DNA of 12,412 bases from DATFLL01 sp035267785. Lineage in GTDB: Bacteria; Pseudomonadota; Gammaproteobacteria; DATFLL01. The notes under the pieces were generated by a model, which saw only the letters and a list, made by a program, of their open reading frames with translations, did not search any database and was not told the origin of the DNA. This document shows positions 1-6,993 of the stretch, piece after piece. Made by a program: the position numbers and the translations under genes. The stretch is from NCBI GenBank assembly GCA_035267785.1, contig DATFLL010000083.1, positions 1-12,412 of the forward strand, in the 5' to 3' direction. How positions within the stretch are numbered: position 1 is the first letter of the stretch; each line of letters opens with the position of its first letter.

Positions 1-405
<405 letters not shown>

Positions 406-444
406 GGCAGCGGACTTTGATTGAGGGCGGGACGGGCGCGGTGA

Positions 445-1119
445 TCAGACATGGGCCTGGCGCTGCAAGATGGTCGAGAACTCCTCCATGAAGATGTCAT
501 AGCGGCTCAACAGCCGGTCCACGTCGTTCGAATAGCGATTGTAGGCGATCACCGCCGGGATGGCCGCGAACAGACCCATGGCCGTCGCCACCAGTGCCTC
601 GGCGATGCCGGGAGCAACCGACGCGATCGTCGCCTGCTGTACATTGCCCAGCGCGATGAACGCATTCATGATACCCCAGACAGTACCGAACAGCCCGACA
701 TAGGGGCTCGTCGAGCCCACGGTGGCCAGAAAGGACAGGTGCATCTCCAGGGCATCGACTTCCCGGTTCATGGCCACGCGCATGGCACGCTGCGCACCGT
801 CGACCACCGACATGGGCTCGATGCCCGATTTGTTGCGCAGTCGGGCGAACTCGCTGAATCCCGCCTCGAAGATAGTCTCCATGCCCGCGGCCTGATCGCG
901 GCGCGAGGATATCTTGCGATACAGCTCGCTGAGGTCGGCGCCGGACCAGAAGCGCTTTTCGAATTGCTCCGCATGTGAGCGGGCATATCTGATGGCCTGC
1001 CACTTCTGGAAGATCAGCGTCCACGACAGCAGTGAGGCCGCGAGCAGCAACAGCATAACCAGCTGAACCAGCGTGCTGGCGTTGAGAACGAGGTGCGTGA
1101 TGGTCAGATCGGCAGACAA
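445..1119 (-). CDS. tolQ: TolQ, Tol-Pal proton channel subunit
   Basis: TolQ is a MotA/TolQ/ExbB-family inner-membrane protein forming the channel around TolR and energising TolA. I place the start at the TTG at 1119. The sequence CGGAG lies six bases before it, and it gives 224 residues beginning near MSADLTITHLVLNAS, close to E. coli TolQ (230). The longer open frame reaching 1278 runs through ybgC in another frame and adds non-TolQ sequence. Membrane helices lie at about residues 16-38, 131-153 and 165-193. The signature SPYVGLFGTVWGIMNAFIAL is intact, and Thr146 and Thr179 match the channel-lining Thr145 and Thr178 of E. coli. The C-terminus FMEEFSTILQRQA is also typical. The start is one base after the ybgC stop codon, so translation is probably coupled to ybgC. 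Confidence 0.97.
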   Translation of the reverse strand: MSADLTITHLVLNASTLVQLVMLLLLAASLLSWTLIFQKWQAIRYARSHAEQFEKRFWSGADLSELYRKISSRRDQAAGMETIFEAGFSEFARLRNKSGIEPMSVVDGAQRAMRVAMNREVDALEMHLSFLATVGSTSPYVGLFGTVWGIMNAFIALGNVQQATIASVAPGIAEALVATAMGLFAAIPAVIAYNRYSNDVDRLLSRYDIFMEEFSTILQRQAHV

Positions 1120-1120
1120 A

Positions 1121-1582
1121 TTATTCTCCGAGTGAATCGATGGCGTTGGGCAGGACATCCCGGGCGCCGGCACTGAGTGTCGCGGCAATGGCCTGTTCCA
1201 CGGCGGCCGGTACGGCCTTGGGTCGCAACGTCTGGACATCCAGGCTGGCCAGCTTGACCGTCGCCGTGCACAGGGCATCGCCCTGGCCGTCGCGAGCGAC
1301 GGACTGTGCCAGCGTCACGCTGGCCTTGCCGGCCCGAAGGGTGCGTACGCTGACCTGGAGCAGGTCGTTGAACCGGGCGGGTTTGAGATAGTCGATTTGC
1401 ACGGCCCGCACGGCGAAGATGATGCCGTCCTCGTTGCGAAGCGCATCCTGCTCGAAACCCAGCTCGCGCAGCCATTCCGTGCGCGCACGCTCCATGAACT
1501 TGAGATAATTGGCGTAGTAGACGACACCGCCCGCATCGGTATCTTCATAATAAACCCGAACTGGCCATAGGAACTCGTTCAC
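1121..1582 (-). CDS. ybgC: YbgC, hot-dog acyl-CoA thioesterase of the tol-pal operon
   Basis: YbgC is a 4HBT/hot-dog-fold thioesterase. It hydrolyses acyl-CoA (or acyl-ACP-linked) thioesters in the cytoplasm and is usually the first gene of the tol-pal operon; its link to Tol function is not settled. The 153-residue product has the family signature YYEDTDAGGVVYYANYLKFM at residues 11-30. Asp16 matches the catalytic Asp18 of E. coli YbgC. The His that follows in E. coli is Tyr here, which I recall from Pseudomonas-type YbgC too. The start is GTG at 1582, preceded by the purine-rich GGTGGAGAG; no ATG in frame gives the full fold. It is followed by tolQ one base after the TAA stop, and the tolQ ribosome site lies inside its last codons. 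Confidence 0.94.
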   Translation of the reverse strand: MNEFLWPVRVYYEDTDAGGVVYYANYLKFMERARTEWLRELGFEQDALRNEDGIIFAVRAVQIDYLKPARFNDLLQVSVRTLRAGKASVTLAQSVARDGQGDALCTATVKLASLDVQTLRPKAVPAAVEQAIAATLSAGARDVLPNAIDSLGE

Positions 1583-1744
1583 GGTTTATGTCTCTCCACC
1601 ACAGACCACCGACCGGATAAAAGATTCCCGACGCAAACGGGCCGACAACCGGGTGAATAGAGGGAGAATATCGAAAAATTTCATCCCGGATATGGTTGAG
1701 TTCACATTGCTGCGCTGTTCGTGGACGCGTGGACGCCCTGCGGC
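1583..1744. other. Intergenic region ruvB-ybgC, probable tol-pal promoter region
   Basis: This 162-base gap separates the ruvB stop from the ybgC GTG start. On the minus strand it contains an AT-rich stretch (about 1645-1690) that stands out from GC-rich surroundings and includes TATTCT- and TATTCA-like -10 boxes. I could not pair these with a good -35 box at 16-18 bases, so I call no specific promoter. I see no hairpin with a T-run that would end ruvB transcription. Read-through from ruvCAB into ybgC-tol is therefore possible alongside a local promoter. Confidence 0.4.
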
Positions 1745-2809
1745 CTAATCACCAGCAGTCTTATCGTCGGCGAACAGATTCAGACTGGCCGCCGGAGCGG
1801 CCATCCCCGTCGGCGGCACCAGGCCGAAATGGGTATAGGCGTTATTGGTGGCCATGCGCCCGCGCGGCGTGCGCATCATAAAGCCTTGCTGTATAAGGTA
1901 CGGCTCGATGACGTCCTCGATCGTGTCGCGCTCCTCACCGATCGCCGCAGCGAGACTGTCCACACCCACCGGGCCGCCGTTGAATTTCTCGATGATGGTC
2001 ATCAACAGTTTGCGATCCATAACGTCGAAGCCTTGCGCGTCGACGTCCAGCATGTCCAGCGCGCGGCTGGCCACCTCGTTGGTCACCACGCCATCGGCCT
2101 TGACCTCGGCGTAGTCGCGCACGCGTCGCAACAACCGATTGGCGATGCGAGGCGTGCCGCGCGAGCGGCGCGCGATCTCCTGGGCACCGGCTTCTTCCAC
2201 GCGCACGCCCAGGATATGCGCCGAACGTTGCACGATCATTGCGAGCTCCGGGATCGCGTAAAACTCCAGGCGTTGAAGTATTCCGAAGCGATCGCGCAGC
2301 GGCGAGGTCAACAGGCCGGCGCGCGTCGTCGCGCCCACCAGAGTGAACGGCGGCAGATCGAGTTTTATCGAACGGGCCGCCGGACCCTCGCCGATCATGA
2401 TATCGAGCTGAAAGTCCTCCATGGCGGGGTAGAGGATCTCCTCGACCACGGGGCTGAGGCGGTGAATCTCGTCGACGAAAAGCACGTCGCGCGGTTCGAG
2501 GTTGGTCAGCAGCGCCGCCAGGTCGCCCGGGCGCTCGAGAACCGGGCCGGAGGTATGGCGCATATTGACGCCCATCTCGTTGGCGATGATGTGCGACAAC
2601 GTGGTCTTGCCCAGGCCGGGCGGCCCGAAGATGAGGACATGATCGAGCGCCTCGCTTCGCGCGCGCGCCGCGTTGATGAATATGTCCATCTGTTCGCGCA
2701 CGGCGCGCTGGCCGATATAGTCGGCCAGCGTCGCCGGGCGCAGCGCCCGCTCCAGGGCGTCGTCCTCTCGGTGGCTGGCCGCGCTGATCAGGCGATCGCT
2801 GTCAATCAT
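1745..2809 (-). CDS. ruvB: RuvB, Holliday junction branch migration ATPase
   Basis: RuvB is the hexameric AAA+ motor. Loaded on both sides of a RuvA-bound Holliday junction, it drives branch migration during recombinational repair. The 354-residue product (E. coli 336) starts at ATG 2809. It has Walker A GPPGLGKT (62-69), Walker B VLFVDEIH (109-116), the sensor-1 strand TLVGATTRAG (156-165) and LRDRFG with Arg174, the trans-acting arginine finger. The C-terminal winged-helix DNA-binding part includes IEPYLIQQGFMMRTPRGR. The extra length lies in the N-terminus and a short C-terminal tail. It follows ruvA after a 116-base gap, which is long for this pair. No key residue is missing. Confidence 0.98.
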   Translation of the reverse strand: MIDSDRLISAASHREDDALERALRPATLADYIGQRAVREQMDIFINAARARSEALDHVLIFGPPGLGKTTLSHIIANEMGVNMRHTSGPVLERPGDLAALLTNLEPRDVLFVDEIHRLSPVVEEILYPAMEDFQLDIMIGEGPAARSIKLDLPPFTLVGATTRAGLLTSPLRDRFGILQRLEFYAIPELAMIVQRSAHILGVRVEEAGAQEIARRSRGTPRIANRLLRRVRDYAEVKADGVVTNEVASRALDMLDVDAQGFDVMDRKLLMTIIEKFNGGPVGVDSLAAAIGEERDTIEDVIEPYLIQQGFMMRTPRGRMATNNAYTHFGLVPPTGMAAPAASLNLFADDKTAGD

Positions 2810-2831
2810 CGTTATCTATCTGCCCTGGGTC

Positions 2832-2853
2832 CCCGCCGCGCTCGCGCAGCGGG
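2832..2853 (-). promoter_or_regulatory. GC-rich stem-loop between ruvA and ruvB
   Basis: In the minus-strand transcript the arms CCCGCTGCG and CGCGGCGGG can pair as a 9-bp stem, including one G-U pair, with a four-base loop. It lies 22 bases upstream of the ruvB ATG in the 116-base ruvA-ruvB spacer. No T-run follows, so it is not a standard terminator. It could slow a ribosome or polymerase, or protect mRNA ends. Chance pairing is also possible in such GC-rich DNA. Confidence 0.45.
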
Positions 2854-2925
2854 CGTGGCCCCCATCTTACACGATGCGGCCAGCCGTGCGGGCCCGGAGC
2901 GGCCCCGCGCGGCGGGACCGGGTCG

Positions 2926-3534
2926 TCAGTCCACCATGCCCTTGAGGGCGGCCCGAATGATCTCCTCGCTGGCCAGCCCGGCGGTCTCCACCGCCCGAAT
3001 CATGCGGCTCGCCTCCTGAGGCTTGTAACCCAGGGCGACCAGCGCGCTCAAGGCCTCCCGGGCCGGCTCCTCCGCTGGAGCGGCGATGCCCGCGGCCTCG
3101 GCCGCGACCAGCGCGGCGGCGCCCTCGGCCCAGTCCGTCAGGCGGTCGCGCATCTCGACGACCAGTCGCTCGGCCGTCTTCTTGCCCACGCCCGGCAGGC
3201 GGGTCAGGGCGGCGCTATCCCCCTCCTGGACACAGCGCGCGAACTCGTCGGCGGAACTGCCGGACAGGATGGTCAGGGCCAGTTTGGCACCGACTCCGCT
3301 GACCTTGATCAGGGCCCGGAACATGCGCCGCTCGGGCTCGCTGGCGAAACCGTAGAGCTGATGCGCGTCCTCGCGTACCACCAAATGGGTCTGGAGCGTA
3401 ACCTCGCTGCCGGTGGCCGGCAGCTGGTAGAACGTGGACATGGGCGCCTCGACCTCGTAGCCGACGCCGTGGACGTCGATAAGCAGCCAGGGCGGCTGCT
3501 TTTCCGCGAGAATTCCCCTGAGCCGACCGATCAT
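2926..3534 (-). CDS. ruvA: RuvA, Holliday junction-binding subunit
   Basis: RuvA tetramers bind the four-way junction in an open square shape and recruit RuvB. The 202-residue product (E. coli 203) starts at ATG 3534 with a strong purine-rich ribosome site (GGGGAGAGAGG). The N-terminal OB-fold begins MIGRLRGILAEKQ. The acidic pin residues Glu55 and Asp56 are present in LVVREDAHQLYGF. The two helix-hairpin-helix motifs are IKVSGVGAKLALTIL (76-90) and LPGVGKKTAERLVVEM (113-128). An Ala/Glu-rich flexible linker follows, then the RuvB-binding domain III from about 158 (ALSALVALGYKPQEASRMI). It is transcribed after ruvC, with a 64-base gap. Confidence 0.97.
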   Translation of the reverse strand: MIGRLRGILAEKQPPWLLIDVHGVGYEVEAPMSTFYQLPATGSEVTLQTHLVVREDAHQLYGFASEPERRMFRALIKVSGVGAKLALTILSGSSADEFARCVQEGDSAALTRLPGVGKKTAERLVVEMRDRLTDWAEGAAALVAAEAAGIAAPAEEPAREALSALVALGYKPQEASRMIRAVETAGLASEEIIRAALKGMVD

Positions 3535-3598
3535 GATGCCTCTCTCCCCTCAGTTGCGCCCGCGGTCGCGCTGAGCCGGCGCCCTACCGAAGCGCCCG

Positions 3599-4120
3599 TC
3601 ATCGCCGCCGTCCTCCGCGCCGCGTCTGTCCGGCCGATCCGATACGCCCGACCGTCTGCGCCGTGTGTGCGTGGCACAGGGCCACGGCCAGGGCATCGGC
3701 CGCATCGGCCTGAGGCGTCCCCGCCAGGCCGAGCAAGGCACGCACCATGTGCTGGACCTGGTCCTTGGTCGCGTTGCCGCGTCCCACCACCGCCTGTTTG
3801 ATCTGGGTCGGGGAATATTCGCTGACCGGCAGTGCCGAATCCACGGCCGCGCAGATGGCCACGCCGCGGGCCTGACCCAGTTTGAGCGCCGAGTCGGCAT
3901 TGCGGTGCATGAACACGCTCTCGATGGCGACCTCGGCGGGGCCGAACTCCTGGACTATGGCCCGCACGCCGCAGAATATCTCGTGCAGGCGCCCGGCGAG
4001 CTCGCTCCCGGAGACGCGGATACAGCCGCTGGTGAGATAGACCGCCCGGGCGTGATCAATCTCGATCACGCCATAGCCCGTGATGCGGGAGCCGGGATCG
4101 ATGCCGAGGATGCGAGCCAT
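3599..4120 (-). CDS. ruvC: RuvC, Holliday junction endonuclease (resolvase)
   Basis: RuvC is a dimeric RNase H-fold nuclease that makes paired nicks in Holliday junctions, finishing what RuvAB starts. Starting at ATG 4120 gives 173 residues, exactly the E. coli length, and begins MARILGIDPGSRITGYGV. A GTG at 4138 is in frame but would add six residues unlike the family. The four metal-binding acids are present: Asp8 (GIDPG), Glu67 (AIESVF), Asp139 and Asp142 (ADAADALAVALCHA). They match Asp7, Glu66, Asp138 and Asp141 of E. coli. GGGGGAT lies about 11 bases before the start. It follows yebC by 57 bases and precedes ruvA. The C-terminal tail is Arg/Gly-rich and looks disordered. Confidence 0.97.
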   Translation of the reverse strand: MARILGIDPGSRITGYGVIEIDHARAVYLTSGCIRVSGSELAGRLHEIFCGVRAIVQEFGPAEVAIESVFMHRNADSALKLGQARGVAICAAVDSALPVSEYSPTQIKQAVVGRGNATKDQVQHMVRALLGLAGTPQADAADALAVALCHAHTAQTVGRIGSAGQTRRGGRRR

Positions 4121-4177
4121 GGGCGCAGTATCCCCCACCGCGGGGAGCAGGGCCAGAGTCGATTGCCCGGTTCGGAC

Positions 4178-4924
4178 CTAGCTGAGCTGCGCGATGACCT
4201 CTTCGGAGAAGTCGGCGTTGGTGTAGACGTTCTGCACGTCGTCCAGGTCCTCGAGCGCGTCCACCAGACGGGCGACCTTTTCGGCCTCCTCCAACTCGAC
4301 CGAGACGTTCGTCGAGGCGCGCATGGTCACCTCGGCCTGCTCGGGCTCCAGGCCGGCGGCCTCCATCGCCTCCTTGACGTTCATGAAGTCATCCGGTGGA
4401 GTCAGCACATCGATGGAGCCGTCCTCGTTGGTGACCACGTCATCGGCGCCCGCCTCCAGGGCGACCTCCATGATGCGGTCCTCGTCGCTTCCGGCAGGAT
4501 AGCTGACCACCCCGGCCTGGGTGAACAGATAGGCCACGGAGCCGTCGGTGCCGAGGTTGCCGCCGGCCTTGCTGAAGGCGTGGCGTACCTCCGCCACGGT
4601 GCGGTTGCGGTTGTCGGTCATGCAGTCGACCATCACCGCCACCCCGCCGGGGCCGTAGCCCTCGTAGCGGACCTCCTCGAAATTATCGCCGTCCTGGGCA
4701 CCGGCACCGCGCTTGACGGCGCGCTCGACGGTGTCCTTGGTCATATTGTTGGACAGCGCCTTGTCGATGGCCGCCCGCAGCCGCGGATTGGACGCCGGGT
4801 CGCCTCCGCCCAAACGCGCTGAGACGGTTATCTCTCTGATTAATTTGGTGAAAAGCTTACCGCGCTTGGCATCCTGGGCATTTTTGCGATGCTGGATGTT
4901 GGCCCATTTGCTATGTCCGGCCAT
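4178..4924 (-). CDS. yebC: YebC/TACO1-family protein (PmpR-like)
   Basis: The 248-residue product begins MAGHSKWANIQHRKNAQDAK, the diagnostic start of the YebC/TACO1 family, and continues with the conserved KLIREITVSARLGG and YEGYGPGGVAVMVDCMTDN blocks. The acidic C-terminal third is also typical. The family was long described as a transcription regulator (PmpR in Pseudomonas, a quorum-sensing repressor). More recent work on family members points to a ribosome-linked role in translating proline-rich stretches, so its exact job here is open. The start at ATG 4924 is well supported by GAGG five bases upstream. The neighbour ruvC is the usual partner in proteobacteria. An extended -10 promoter lies about 95 bases upstream, after the signalling module. 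Confidence 0.96.
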   Translation of the reverse strand: MAGHSKWANIQHRKNAQDAKRGKLFTKLIREITVSARLGGGDPASNPRLRAAIDKALSNNMTKDTVERAVKRGAGAQDGDNFEEVRYEGYGPGGVAVMVDCMTDNRNRTVAEVRHAFSKAGGNLGTDGSVAYLFTQAGVVSYPAGSDEDRIMEVALEAGADDVVTNEDGSIDVLTPPDDFMNVKEAMEAAGLEPEQAEVTMRASTNVSVELEEAEKVARLVDALEDLDDVQNVYTNADFSEEVIAQLS

Positions 4925-5017
4925 ACCGACCTCGTAGTCATGACGATACCGACCCGAACGCGCGCCCTGTCGATGCGGCGCGTCCGGCTCGGCGAATGGG
5001 AACTGAACTGGGCGCGA

Positions 5018-5026
5018 ATTCTACCA
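5018..5026 (-). promoter_or_regulatory. Extended -10 promoter for yebC(-ruvCAB)
   Basis: On the minus strand TGGTAGAAT matches the extended -10 consensus TGnTAnAAT exactly. No good -35 box is seen at 16-19 bases; the best is the poor TTCCCG at 18. Extended -10 promoters tolerate this. It would give a 5' leader of about 87 bases before the yebC ATG at 4924. Its place between the hairpins and yebC suggests yebC-ruvCAB can be transcribed independently of the kinase/FHA genes. Confidence 0.6.
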
Positions 5027-5036
5027 CCGCCTCGGT

Positions 5037-5072
5037 CGGGCCGGGAAGCCGGCCCGCGGCGCTCGTGCGCCG
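5037..5072 (-). terminator. Two tandem hairpins after the FHA gene
   Basis: Two perfect stem-loops lie 10-45 bases past the stop of the small FHA gene. The one nearest the stop (5057-5072) has arms CGGCGC/GCGCCG around a four-base loop. The next (5037-5056) has 8-bp arms CGGGCCGG/CCGGCCCG around a four-base loop. No T-run follows, so this is not a textbook intrinsic terminator. The position, at the end of the signalling cluster and just before a promoter, fits a 3'-end or pausing element. Confidence 0.5.
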
Positions 5073-5081
5073 GGGATCGGG

Positions 5082-5441
5082 TCAGTCGTTATCCGGCAGG
5101 TAGATCGCGGTGTCGTCCATGTTCGCACCGTCATCGCCGTGGAAGGTGAACTCGTGGCGCCCGATGCTAATGACATCGCCGTGATTCAGGCGCAGACGAT
5201 CGGTGACGGGCAGGTCGTTGACGAGGGTGCCGTTGGTACTGCCCAGGTCCTCGATATAGACCTCCCAATGTCCCTCCAGATACTTATCCGGCTCACGGGC
5301 CACCCGAGCGTGGCGGGCGCTAACCGCCGCATCGTCGATCTGAATATCCAGGTTGTCTTGCCGGCCAATCGTTATCGAATCGGCCTCGAGCGGATAACTC
5401 TTGATGACAACACCGTTATGCGTGAGCAGCAACTTCGCCAT
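5082..5441 (-). CDS. Single-FHA-domain protein, phosphothreonine reader
   Basis: This 119-residue cytoplasmic protein is almost entirely one FHA domain, a fold that binds phosphothreonine peptides. The binding residues are all present: Gly26-Arg27 (SITIGRQDN), Ser41 and His44 (VSARHARV), and Asn70-Gly71 (LGSTNGTLVND). After the fold comes an acidic tail containing DDTAIY with Thr111. The +3 Tyr fits the pTxx(I/V/Y) preference known for some FHA domains, so the tail could be phosphorylated by the kinase nearby and bind the FHA pocket of the same or a sister protein (inference). The start is ATG 5441, preceded by AGAGAGAG; the frame extends five codons upstream to 5456 without a better site. 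It is closely related to the first FHA domain of the upstream gene, suggesting a tandem duplication. It is the last gene of the kinase-phosphatase-FHA cluster. Confidence 0.9.
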   Translation of the reverse strand: MAKLLLTHNGVVIKSYPLEADSITIGRQDNLDIQIDDAAVSARHARVAREPDKYLEGHWEVYIEDLGSTNGTLVNDLPVTDRLRLNHGDVISIGRHEFTFHGDDGANMDDTAIYLPDND

Positions 5442-5469
5442 AACTCTCTCTAACAAGCTTCGTTACACC

Positions 5470-5486
5470 GACCCCGTCGCGGGGTC
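5470..5486 (-). promoter_or_regulatory. Stem-loop between the two FHA genes
   Basis: A perfect 7-bp stem (GACCCCG/CGGGGTC) with a three-base loop starts one base after the stop codon of the two-FHA gene, in the 46-base gap before the small FHA gene. No T-run follows on the minus strand. It may be an mRNA-stabilising or partial termination element that sets the ratio of the two FHA proteins. Confidence 0.45.
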
Positions 5487-5487
5487 A

Positions 5488-6114
5488 TTACAGGTTGAAT
5501 TGCATCCGGGTCCCGGCCACTTCGATGACATCGCCGTCCTTGAGCAGATGGCTTTCGGCGCCGACGGGCTGCTCGTTCAGCTTGGTCGGACTCGTGCCGT
5601 CACCCACACCACTCATGGGCGTGAGGAAATAGCCCTGCGCACGCCTCGCAATGACCGCCACCTGGACGCCCGGCTTGCCCACGGTGGTGTAGGACTTGGC
5701 CAGATCCATCATCTCGCCGGCCTTGGGTCCGCTCAGTATCTTGATCTTGCCTTCCGCGCGCGGTGCGGCGGACGCGGGCGCCGCGGCGGGCTGGCGGATC
5801 ACCACGGTCGCCTCGAAATCCTGAGCCGGCTCATCCTCCATATACTTGAATTCGTGCTGGCCGATCTTGACGACGTCGCCGGTGGACAGCATGCGCTTGC
5901 TGACACGCTTGCCGTTCAAATAGGTACCGTTGGTGCTGTTGAGGTCCTCGATGTAGCCGTGCTGCAGCATCAACACCGCCGCGTGCTGACCGCTGACGGT
6001 CGCATCGTCGAGCTGAATGTCGTTGTTCGGTTTGCGCCCAATGGTGATGCGCTCCTTGTCCAAGGCGAATTCCTGGACGACCGACCCATCGAGCATGACG
6101 ATTAGCTTAGCCAT
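5488..6114 (-). CDS. Two-FHA-domain protein, second domain degenerate
   Basis: This 208-residue soluble protein starts at ATG 6114 and has no signal peptide or membrane segment. The first FHA domain (about 1-92) has an intact phosphothreonine site: Gly26-Arg27 (ITIGRKPNNDI), Ser41 and His44 (VSGQHAAV), Asn62-Gly63 (NSTNGTYLNG). A linker follows (about 93-121) with an acidic-Thr motif, DFEATVVIRQ (Thr103, Ile at +3), then an Ala/Pro-rich stretch. The second domain (about 122-208) keeps the FHA outline (IKILSGPKAGE, LLKDGDVIEVAGTRMQF). It has TTVGKPG where IGR is expected and lacks the Ser/His and Asn-Gly pair, so it probably binds protein without phosphothreonine. The gene follows the phosphatase by 66 bases. 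The likely role is adaptor or effector of the neighbouring kinase; its target is unknown. Confidence 0.88.
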   Translation of the reverse strand: MAKLIVMLDGSVVQEFALDKERITIGRKPNNDIQLDDATVSGQHAAVLMLQHGYIEDLNSTNGTYLNGKRVSKRMLSTGDVVKIGQHEFKYMEDEPAQDFEATVVIRQPAAAPASAAPRAEGKIKILSGPKAGEMMDLAKSYTTVGKPGVQVAVIARRAQGYFLTPMSGVGDGTSPTKLNEQPVGAESHLLKDGDVIEVAGTRMQFNL

Positions 6115-6180
6115 GAGTTCTATCCGGCTCTACGTTGAATCCAGACCCCGGTACGGCCCCTGCGCCGCCCGGCAATAGCT

Positions 6181-6972
6181 CTACTTTACGCGGATCAATA
6201 TAACAGAAATGTTATCCATGCCACCCCTTTCGTTGGCCATGTCGACCAGCGCCGAGGCAGCGTCGTCCAGTTGATCTTCTCCGGCGTGCACGTTGAGGAG
6301 CGTGTGGATTTCCTCATCCGCAACGAGGTCGCTCAACCCGTCCGAGCACAGTAGGAAGAGGTCACCAGGCTCGTAGGTCTCGCTGAGCACGTCCGCCTGC
6401 ACGGCGCTGTCGATACCCAATGCCCGCGTGATCAGATTCTTGTTGGCCGAGGCCCGCGCCTCCTCGTGGGTCAGGAAGCCGTTTTCCACCAGCTCCTGCA
6501 CGAGAGAGTGATCGGTGGTCATCTGGCGAAAATCCGGGCCGCGCAGACGATAGATGCGCGAGTCGCCCACATGGGCCAGCGTCAACGTGGGCCCCTGGAA
6601 CAATACCATGACCACGGTCGTGCCCATCCCCGCACATTGGGGTTGGCCCTCCGCGTGGGACAGGATCGCGCGGTTGGCCGCGCTGATCGCCTCGTGGACG
6701 ACCGCCGAGAACCCGTAGGCGGCCTCTTTCGACTGGTTGGGATCGTCTCCACCCTCGTCGCCCGCCAGGCTCCGCAGCGATTCGGCGATTGTGTTGCGGA
6801 TGATATCGACGGCGATCGCGCTGGCCACCTCGCCCGCATTGTGACCGCCCATGCCGTCGGCCAGCAGCGCCAGACCGAGCTCCGTGTCCCAGGCGATATT
6901 GTCCTCGTTGTGGTCGCGCATGCGGCCCACGTCGGTCAGTCCGCTGATCAACAATTCGGGCACTGTGTTCAC
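6181..6972 (-). CDS. PP2C-family Ser/Thr protein phosphatase
   Basis: This 263-residue cytoplasmic enzyme removes phosphate from Ser/Thr using two metal ions. The family motifs appear in order: MRDHNEDN (18-25), LLADGMGGHNAGEVAS (36-51, metal Asp39), GMGTTVV (115-121), HVGDSRIYRL (134-143), TTDHSLV (152-158), LLCSDGLSDL (207-216, metal Asp211) and GGMDNISVI (250-258, metal Asp253). It is a bare catalytic domain, like PstP/Stp/PppA-type bacterial PP2Cs. GTG 6972 gives the full length; an in-frame stop nine bases upstream rules out a longer protein, and GTG 6963 is a close alternative. Neither has a good ribosome site, so it may rely on translation of the kinase, whose stop is 21 bases upstream. 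It most likely reverses that kinase's phosphorylation. Confidence 0.95.
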   Translation of the reverse strand: MNTVPELLISGLTDVGRMRDHNEDNIAWDTELGLALLADGMGGHNAGEVASAIAVDIIRNTIAESLRSLAGDEGGDDPNQSKEAAYGFSAVVHEAISAANRAILSHAEGQPQCAGMGTTVVMVLFQGPTLTLAHVGDSRIYRLRGPDFRQMTTDHSLVQELVENGFLTHEEARASANKNLITRALGIDSAVQADVLSETYEPGDLFLLCSDGLSDLVADEEIHTLLNVHAGEDQLDDAASALVDMANERGGMDNISVILIRVK

Positions 6973-6993
6973 TTTCGTTTACCGTCAGCCTTT

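Noticed and set aside
1120..1278. N-terminal extension of TolQ in the longest frame
   Set aside because: The extension is Pro/Arg-rich, unlike any TolQ start, and fully overlaps ybgC. The TTG at 1119 has a proper ribosome site.
1721..3019. Plus-strand open frame of 432 codons across ruvB
   Set aside because: It lies wholly opposite well-conserved ruvB and the ruvA end. Its product is His/Arg/Ala-rich without a recognisable domain, as expected from the antisense frame of a GC-rich gene.
3665..4822. Plus-strand open frame of 385 codons across ruvC and yebC
   Set aside because: It is antisense to two firm genes, with a repetitive Gly/His/Val composition and no motif. Codon bias of the opposite strand explains it.
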